In this document: positions 59,230 to 64,000 of the stretch, piece after piece
How positions within the stretch are numbered: position 1 is the first letter of the stretch
Layout: the number at the start of each line of letters is the position of its first letter
NCBI RefSeq assembly: GCF_900101675.1
Contig: NZ_FNKG01000001.1
Span: forward strand, 727,378 to 791,377
Length of the DNA: 64,000 nt
DNA from: Curtobacterium sp. UNCCL20
Lineage (GTDB): Bacteria > Actinomycetota > Actinomycetes > Actinomycetales > Microbacteriaceae
Direction of reading: 5' to 3'
Notes under the pieces: model-generated
The model's database searches: none
What the model saw: the letters and a program-made list of their open reading frames with translations, nothing else
Told to the model about the DNA's origin: nothing
Position numbers and translations under genes: made by a program

Positions 59230-59717
59230 AGCCCACCCGTGCCTCCACGCTCATCAGCATCGCCGTCGTGGCGGCGGTGGGCGGCTTCGCCCTCGACGCG
59301 GTCCTCGCCTCCCGCCAGGCCCCCACGCTGTTCCTGTCGACCCCGCTCGGCATCACCCTCGTCTTCATCGGCATCGCCGTCGTCCTGATGGCCCGACCGG
59401 TCCGTCGGCACGCCCGCGACGGCGCCGCACGCCAGCGCCCCGTCGACCCGCTCTACGCCATCCGGGTCGTCGTCCTCGCGAAGGCCTCCAGCATCGGCGG
59501 CGTGCTCTTCGGCGGGTTCGCGCTCGGGCTGGTCGTGTACCTCCTGACCCGGTCCGCGTTCCCTTCGCTAGGCTCGACCCTGCCGAACGTCGTGGCGGTC
59601 GGGGGTGGGCTCGTGCTGACCGTGTGCGCGCTCGTCGCCGAACGCATGTGCATCGCACCCCCGAGTGACGATGACGACGACGACCTCCCCCGCGGGGGCA
59701 CGACCTCGGCGCACTGA
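59226..59717 (+). CDS. DUF3180 membrane protein
   Basis: 163 residues with four hydrophobic segments (about 10-28, 38-56, 86-105 and 117-138) and an acidic C-terminus with six consecutive aspartates. DUF3180 proteins are regularly found after folK in actinobacteria. The function is unknown. Coupled to folK by GTGA. Confidence 0.85.
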   Translation: MKPTRASTLISIAVVAAVGGFALDAVLASRQAPTLFLSTPLGITLVFIGIAVVLMARPVRRHARDGAARQRPVDPLYAIRVVVLAKASSIGGVLFGGFALGLVVYLLTRSAFPSLGSTLPNVVAVGGGLVLTVCALVAERMCIAPPSDDDDDDLPRGGTTSAH

Positions 59718-59736
59718 GCGCACCGGGACGACCGGC

Positions 59737-59782
59737 GCGCACCGACCCGACCGAGGCGCACCGAGGCGCACCGACCCGACCG
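59737..59782 (+). repeat. 17-bp direct repeat
   Basis: GCGCACCGACCCGACCG at 59737-59753 and 59766-59782, in the gap between the DUF3180 and PH-domain genes. Confidence 0.85.
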
Positions 59783-59795
59783 CAGGAGACCCGCG

Positions 59796-60317
59796 ATGCC
59801 GCGTGAACGACTCGACGAGCCGGGCCTCGGCCTGACCGGCACCACCTGGACCCGGGTGTCACCGAAGCTCGTGTGGACCGAACTCATCACCACCGTCGTC
59901 ATCGGACTCGTCGTCACCGCGGGCTGCGTCCTCATCGCCGTGGTGAGCGGCGGGTTCGAACGCACCGCCGGCACCGTGTGGTGGTGCATCGCGATCGTCG
60001 TGTTCGTCATCGCGGCCGTCACCGCCGCCCTGACCCCGCGTCGCGTCCGAGCGATCGGCTACGCCCTGCGCGACGACGACCTCGTGCTCCGCCGGGGGCT
60101 GATGTGGCAGCGCTTCACCGCCGTGCCGTACGGGCGCATGCAGCTCGTCGACGTGAACCGTGGGCCGCTCGACCGTGTCCTCGGCATGAGCGAACTGAAG
60201 TTCGTGACCGCCGCCGCCTCCACGAACGTCCGGATCCCGGGCATCCCCTTCGCCGACGCGGACGACCTCCGCGACCGCCTCGTCGAGCTCGCCGAGTCCC
60301 GGCGTGCCGGACTGTAG
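59796..60317 (+). CDS. bacterial PH-domain membrane protein (YdbS-like)
   Basis: 173 residues. Two N-terminal transmembrane helices (about 31-52 and 62-82) precede a bPH2/DUF304 domain with YALRDDDLVLRRGLMWQRFTAVPYGRMQLVDVNRG in separate conserved blocks. It forms a pair with the larger YdbT-like gene just downstream. In Bacillus the pair is linked to the cell envelope and bacteriocin tolerance; that role here is inference. Confidence 0.87.
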   Translation: MPRERLDEPGLGLTGTTWTRVSPKLVWTELITTVVIGLVVTAGCVLIAVVSGGFERTAGTVWWCIAIVVFVIAAVTAALTPRRVRAIGYALRDDDLVLRRGLMWQRFTAVPYGRMQLVDVNRGPLDRVLGMSELKFVTAAASTNVRIPGIPFADADDLRDRLVELAESRRAGL

Positions 60318-60325
60318 GGCCGGCC

Positions 60326-62086
60326 GTGACGTTCCGACCCGGCCCGCCGCCCCCGGCCCCCGAGACCCGGGGCAACGCGGCTGCGGCAGCACCGCTCACC
60401 GACGGTGAGTGGCACCGCCTCCACCCGCTGACGCCGCTCCTCAAGGGCGGGATCTTCCTCATCGTGATCCTCGGCTACGTGCTGAACAGTCTGCGCGACC
60501 AGGTCGTCGAGTTCTTCATCCCCGGCAGTGGCCCACAGGAGGACGGCGACCCGGTCCGCTACGTGTACGAGCACGGCGTGGTCGGCTGGGTGCTGCTCGG
60601 CATCGTCGTGCTCCTCGTCGTGCTGATCGGGCTGTTCTACCTGTCCTGGCGGATGCACGAGTTCCGCGTCACGGGCGAGATCGTCGAGGTCCGCTCGGGC
60701 GTCCTCTTCCGCACGAACCGCAAGGCGCGGCTCGACCGGATCCAGGGGATCAACATCTCGCGCCCGCTCGTCCCGCGTGTGTTCGGCACCGCCAAGCTCG
60801 AGATCGCCCAGGCCGGCAACGACGCCAACGTGCAGCTCGCCTACCTCGGTGCGAAGGCCGCGGACGACCTGCGGCAGCGCATCCTGGTGCTCGCGTCGGG
60901 GGCGAAGGAGGACGAGGACGGCACCGGTCCGGTCCGCGCCTCGAACGGCCGGCTGATGGACCACGTGGACCAGGTCTTCGCGCCGGAGCTCGACCCCGCC
61001 GCCGTGCACGCCACCCGCATCGTCAAGGTGCACCCCGGCCGGCTCATCGCGTCGATGCTGCTCTCCGGCACGACGGTGTTCATCCTGCTCGCGATCGCGG
61101 CGATGATCGTCAGTGTCGCGCTCACCGGCGAGTACGGCATCCTGTTCGGCCTGTTCCCCGCGGTGATCGGTGCCGGCGGCTACTACGTCCGGAAGTTCTC
61201 CCGCTCGCTGCAGTACACGATCGCCGAGACCCGGGACGGCATCCGGATCGGGTTCGGCCTCGTCTCGACGTCGAACGAGACCCTGCCGCCCGGACGCATC
61301 CACGCCGTGAGCGTCGCGCAGCCGCTCCTGTGGCGGCCGTTCGGTTGGTGGGACGTCCGGATCAACCGGGCGACGAACGCCGGCAACGGTGCGTCGAACA
61401 ACCAGCAGGTCTCGTCGATCGTGCTCCCGGTGGGGACGGCGGCGGACGTCCGCGTCGTCCTCGACATCATCCTGCCCGGACTCGTCGGCACCGCCGTCGC
61501 CGGCCCTGCCGCGTCGCAGGAGCAGCTCCGCGAGGGCGCGTCCGAGGCCGTCGACGTGGTCGACGACAGTCTCACCACCTCGGGTGACCGCGGCGGTTTC
61601 GTGCACTCCCCGCGCCGCGGCGCGTGGCTCCGCCCGCTCGCGTTCCGGCGGAACGGGTACCGCTTCGTGCCCGGTGCCGTCCTGCTGCGGCTCGGCGCCG
61701 TGTGGCGGTCGCTGGTGATCGTCCCGCTGCCGCGCGTGCAGAGCGTCAAGGTGTCCCAGGGGCCGCTCGAGCGTGCGCTCCGGCTCGCGTCCGTGCACGT
61801 CCAGACCGTGCAGGGTCCCGTCACCGCCCACGTCGGCACGCTGGACGCGCACGACGCGCAGCAGCTGTGGGCCGACACCGCGGGGCGGGCGGTCGAGGCC
61901 GCTGCGGCGGACACCTCCCACCGGTGGCGCGAACGGGAGGCCCGGCAACCCTCCGCCACCCGCCCTGCGGACGCGCACACGGCCGGCTCCGGTGCCCCTG
62001 CCGGGCCCGGACCGGACCACCGGACCGGCACCGTGCCTCCCGGCTCGTCCTGGAGCGACGTCCCACCCCCGGGAGCCGCACGATGA
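60326..62086 (+). CDS. bacterial PH-domain membrane protein (YdbT-like)
   Basis: 586 residues with two membrane hairpins (about 38-58 and 90-110, then 244-285) and three bPH2-like repeats. Each has the motif RLDRIQGINISRP-, LPPGRIHAVSVAQPL- or LPRVQSVKVSQGPL-like. Pro/Gly-rich C-terminal tail. The GTG start is 8 bp after the YdbS-like stop. The stop overlaps the next gene in ATGA. Confidence 0.87.
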   Translation: MTFRPGPPPPAPETRGNAAAAAPLTDGEWHRLHPLTPLLKGGIFLIVILGYVLNSLRDQVVEFFIPGSGPQEDGDPVRYVYEHGVVGWVLLGIVVLLVVLIGLFYLSWRMHEFRVTGEIVEVRSGVLFRTNRKARLDRIQGINISRPLVPRVFGTAKLEIAQAGNDANVQLAYLGAKAADDLRQRILVLASGAKEDEDGTGPVRASNGRLMDHVDQVFAPELDPAAVHATRIVKVHPGRLIASMLLSGTTVFILLAIAAMIVSVALTGEYGILFGLFPAVIGAGGYYVRKFSRSLQYTIAETRDGIRIGFGLVSTSNETLPPGRIHAVSVAQPLLWRPFGWWDVRINRATNAGNGASNNQQVSSIVLPVGTAADVRVVLDIILPGLVGTAVAGPAASQEQLREGASEAVDVVDDSLTTSGDRGGFVHSPRRGAWLRPLAFRRNGYRFVPGAVLLRLGAVWRSLVIVPLPRVQSVKVSQGPLERALRLASVHVQTVQGPVTAHVGTLDAHDAQQLWADTAGRAVEAAAADTSHRWREREARQPSATRPADAHTAGSGAPAGPGPDHRTGTVPPGSSWSDVPPPGAAR

Positions 62087-62775
62087 GAGCCGGGCGGCTG
62101 GGGATCGGCGTCGTCGGATCCGGACGTGTCGGCCCCGTCCTCGGAGCCGCCCTGGCGAACGCCGAGCACGCCGTGATCGGGGTGACCGCCGTGTCCGAGG
62201 CGAGCCGGGACCGCGCCGAGGCGATGCTGCCCGGCGCACCCGTCCTGGCGACCCCGGACCTCGTCGAGCGGAGCGAACTCGTGCTCCTCGCGGTGCCGGA
62301 CGACCAGCTCGCAGGACTCGTGCAGGGCCTCGCGGACGCCGGCATCTGGCAGCCCGGGCAGCTCGTCGTGCACACCAGCCCGGACCACGGCGTCGGGATC
62401 CTCGCACCCGCGATGGCCGCGGGAGCGATCCCGCTCGCGATCCACCCGGCGATGGCGTTCACCGGCACCAGCGTCGACCTCGGACGGCTCCGTGAGGCGT
62501 ACTGCGCCGTCACCGCACCGGCACCCGTGCTCCCGATCGCCCAGGCACTCGTCGTCGAGATGGGCGCCGAGCCCTTCGTCGTCACCGAGCAGGACCGACG
62601 CGCGTACGCCGACGCCGTCCGCGCCGCCGTGAGCTTCTCGACCGCCATCGTGGACCAGTCCGCCGGCACGCTCTCCGGCATCGGGGTCGAGCACCCCGGC
62701 CGGGTCCTCGGTGCCCTGGTCCGCTCCGCCGTGGACAACGCGCTCGCCGCCGCTGACGGGCAGGCGGCGCTGTAG
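62083..62775 (+). CDS. Rossmann/DUF2520 NADP-oxidoreductase-like protein
   Basis: 230 residues. The N-terminal Rossmann motif GIGVVGSGRVGPVLGAAL and LVLLAVPDDQLAGL precede the DUF2520 C-terminal helical domain with HPAMAFTGT. Actinobacterial homologues lie next to panC or lysS. A role in pantothenate or related metabolism is suggested only by that context. ATG overlaps the YdbT-like stop. Confidence 0.85.
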   Translation: MRAGRLGIGVVGSGRVGPVLGAALANAEHAVIGVTAVSEASRDRAEAMLPGAPVLATPDLVERSELVLLAVPDDQLAGLVQGLADAGIWQPGQLVVHTSPDHGVGILAPAMAAGAIPLAIHPAMAFTGTSVDLGRLREAYCAVTAPAPVLPIAQALVVEMGAEPFVVTEQDRRAYADAVRAAVSFSTAIVDQSAGTLSGIGVEHPGRVLGALVRSAVDNALAAADGQAAL

Positions 62776-62815
62776 CATTTCGGGGACCCCCACGACCCAT
62801 CGGAGCCGCACCACC

Positions 62816-64000
62816 ATGAGCGAAGAGACCGCCGCAGACGTCCTGTCAGCCGAAGAGACCAGCGAACAGCGTCAGGTCCGGCTCGACAAGCGTGCGAAGC
62901 TCCTCGAATCCGGCGTCGACGCGTACCCGGCCGAGCTCCCGATCACCACCACGATCGCCGAGGTCCGGTCGCAGTACGGACAGCTCGAGACCGGCGAGGA
63001 GACCCAGGACCTCGTCGGTGTCGCCGGGCGCATCGTGTTCTCCCGCAACACCGGCAAGCTCTGCTTCGCGACCCTGCAGTCCGGCGACGGCTCCCGCATC
63101 CAGGCCATGGTGTCCCTCGCCGAGGTGGGTGAGGACTCGCTCGCACGGTGGAAGGAGTTCGTCGACCTCGGCGACCACGTGTTCGTGCACGGCCGCGTGA
63201 TCTCCTCGCGCCGCGGCGAGCTGTCGATCATGGTCGACGAGTGGGCGATGGCGGCGAAGGCGATCCTGCCGCTCCCGAACCTGCACAACGAACTCAACGA
63301 GGAGACCCGCGTCCGGCAGCGCTACCTCGACCTCATCGTGCGCGAAGAGGCACGGGCCACGGTGCGCGCCCGCGCCGCCGTGATGTCGTCGCTGCGCCAG
63401 ACCTTCGCCGGCCACGACTACCTCGAGGTCGAGACCCCGATGCTGCAGACCCAGCACGGCGGCGCCTCGGCCCGGCCCTTCGTCACGCACTCGAACGCGT
63501 TCGACACCGAGCTCTACCTCCGCATCGCGCCCGAGCTGTTCCTGAAGCGCGCGGTCGTCGGCGGCATCGACCGGGTCTTCGAGGTGAACCGCAACTTCCG
63601 GAACGAGGGTGCCGACTCGACGCACTCGCCGGAGTTCGCGATGCTCGAGGCGTACCAGGCGTACGGCAACTACGAGCAGATGGCCGACCTGACGCAGGAG
63701 CTCGTGCAGAACGCGACCCGTGCGGTGACCGGCGGCCCGCTCGAGGTGACCCTGGCCGACGGCAGCACCTACGACCTGGGCGGCGAGTGGCCGCGCATCG
63801 ACATGTACGGCTCGCTGGCCGAGGCGGCCGGTCGCGAGATCACGCCCGAGACCCCGCTGGCCGAGCTGCAAGCGCTCGCCGCGGCCGAGGGCGTCGAGGT
63901 CGCGCACGCCACCCACGGCAAGTACGTCGAGGAGCTCTGGGAGCACTTCGTCATCGACTCGCTCGACCGCCCGACGTTCGTGATGAACTTCCCGGTCGAC
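62816..64000 (+). CDS. lysS: lysyl-tRNA synthetase, class II (truncated by the window end)
   Basis: 395 codons are present, with no stop. The OB-fold anticodon-binding domain (about residues 60-165) is followed by the class II catalytic core. Motif 2 is FEVNRNFRNEGADSTHSPEF, and RQRYLDLI and YLEVETPMLQ come before it. GGAG lies about 10 nt before ATG. About 100 residues of the C-terminal core should lie beyond the window. Confidence 0.96.
   Translation, partial: MSEETAADVLSAEETSEQRQVRLDKRAKLLESGVDAYPAELPITTTIAEVRSQYGQLETGEETQDLVGVAGRIVFSRNTGKLCFATLQSGDGSRIQAMVSLAEVGEDSLARWKEFVDLGDHVFVHGRVISSRRGELSIMVDEWAMAAKAILPLPNLHNELNEETRVRQRYLDLIVREEARATVRARAAVMSSLRQTFAGHDYLEVETPMLQTQHGGASARPFVTHSNAFDTELYLRIAPELFLKRAVVGGIDRVFEVNRNFRNEGADSTHSPEFAMLEAYQAYGNYEQMADLTQELVQNATRAVTGGPLEVTLADGSTYDLGGEWPRIDMYGSLAEAAGREITPETPLAELQALAAAEGVEVAHATHGKYVEELWEHFVIDSLDRPTFVMNFPVD

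Overview
This is a strongly GC-rich actinobacterial chromosome segment. It most likely comes from the Microbacteriaceae and looks like Curtobacterium. The reasons are family-level: a complete C5 plus coproporphyrin-dependent heme gene set, GTG starts joined by 4-nt GTGA/ATGA overlaps, many apparently leaderless genes, and the gene order tilS-hpt-ftsH-folP-folB-folK-DUF3180-bPH2-bPH2-DUF2520-lysS. The genus is inferred by style, not proven.

Layout. 0.1-0.9 kb: a small repeat protein and a NUDIX hydrolase. 0.85-12.2 kb: heme cluster, with hemA divergent from hemE-cgoX-(three small membrane-associated proteins)-chdC-cpfC-hemC-hemD-hemB-hemL, covering the route from glutamyl-tRNA to heme b. 12.3-31.5 kb: mostly independent chromosomal genes, including an ABC ATPase, a GntR regulator, a YhdH/AcuI reductase, phosphofructokinase, an AlkA-like glycosylase, a YceI-sigma-anti-sigma operon, MarR divergent from the proline oxidation enzyme PutA, a tyrosine phosphatase, a DHFR-like reductase, an SDR, a phosphatidylserine decarboxylase homologue and a nitroreductase. 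31.5-34.3 kb: an Lrp regulator divergent from ddaH-rocD (arginine-derivative/ornithine catabolism). 34.5-37.1 kb: an epimerase, a broken Abi/HEPN-like gene and an aldo/keto reductase.

37.27-49.58 kb is a 12.3-kb actinomycete integrative and conjugative element (AICE type) inserted in the 3' half of tRNA-Phe. A 44-bp direct repeat bounds it. It carries a pra-tra-(hypothetical)-rep-xis-int backbone. It also carries two blocks of defence-like cargo: a two-gene restriction-modification set (nuclease-methyltransferase fusion plus specificity subunit) on the left, and on the right a DUF7662/GIY-YIG-like protein followed by a pair that looks like the Kiwa system (4-TM KwaA and DUF4868 KwaB), then a metallophosphoesterase. 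The integrase is frameshifted between its HxxR box and the catalytic tyrosine, so the element may be stranded.

49.5-64 kb returns to the chromosome: tRNA-Glu/Asp/Phe genes, two tandem secreted coiled-coil peptidoglycan hydrolases (M23 and NlpC/P60), inorganic pyrophosphatase, tilS, hpt, ftsH, the folate genes, two bacterial PH-domain membrane proteins, a DUF2520 protein and a truncated lysS.

Three sequence-level patterns cut across the annotation. A 14-bp motif (CGCGCCTCCAGGCC) occurs five times exactly, with further near matches, in both orientations, but not in the integrated element. Palindromic repeats sit between convergent genes. Many genes have a TANNNT-like -10 box 5-8 nt before the start codon, the signature of leaderless transcripts.
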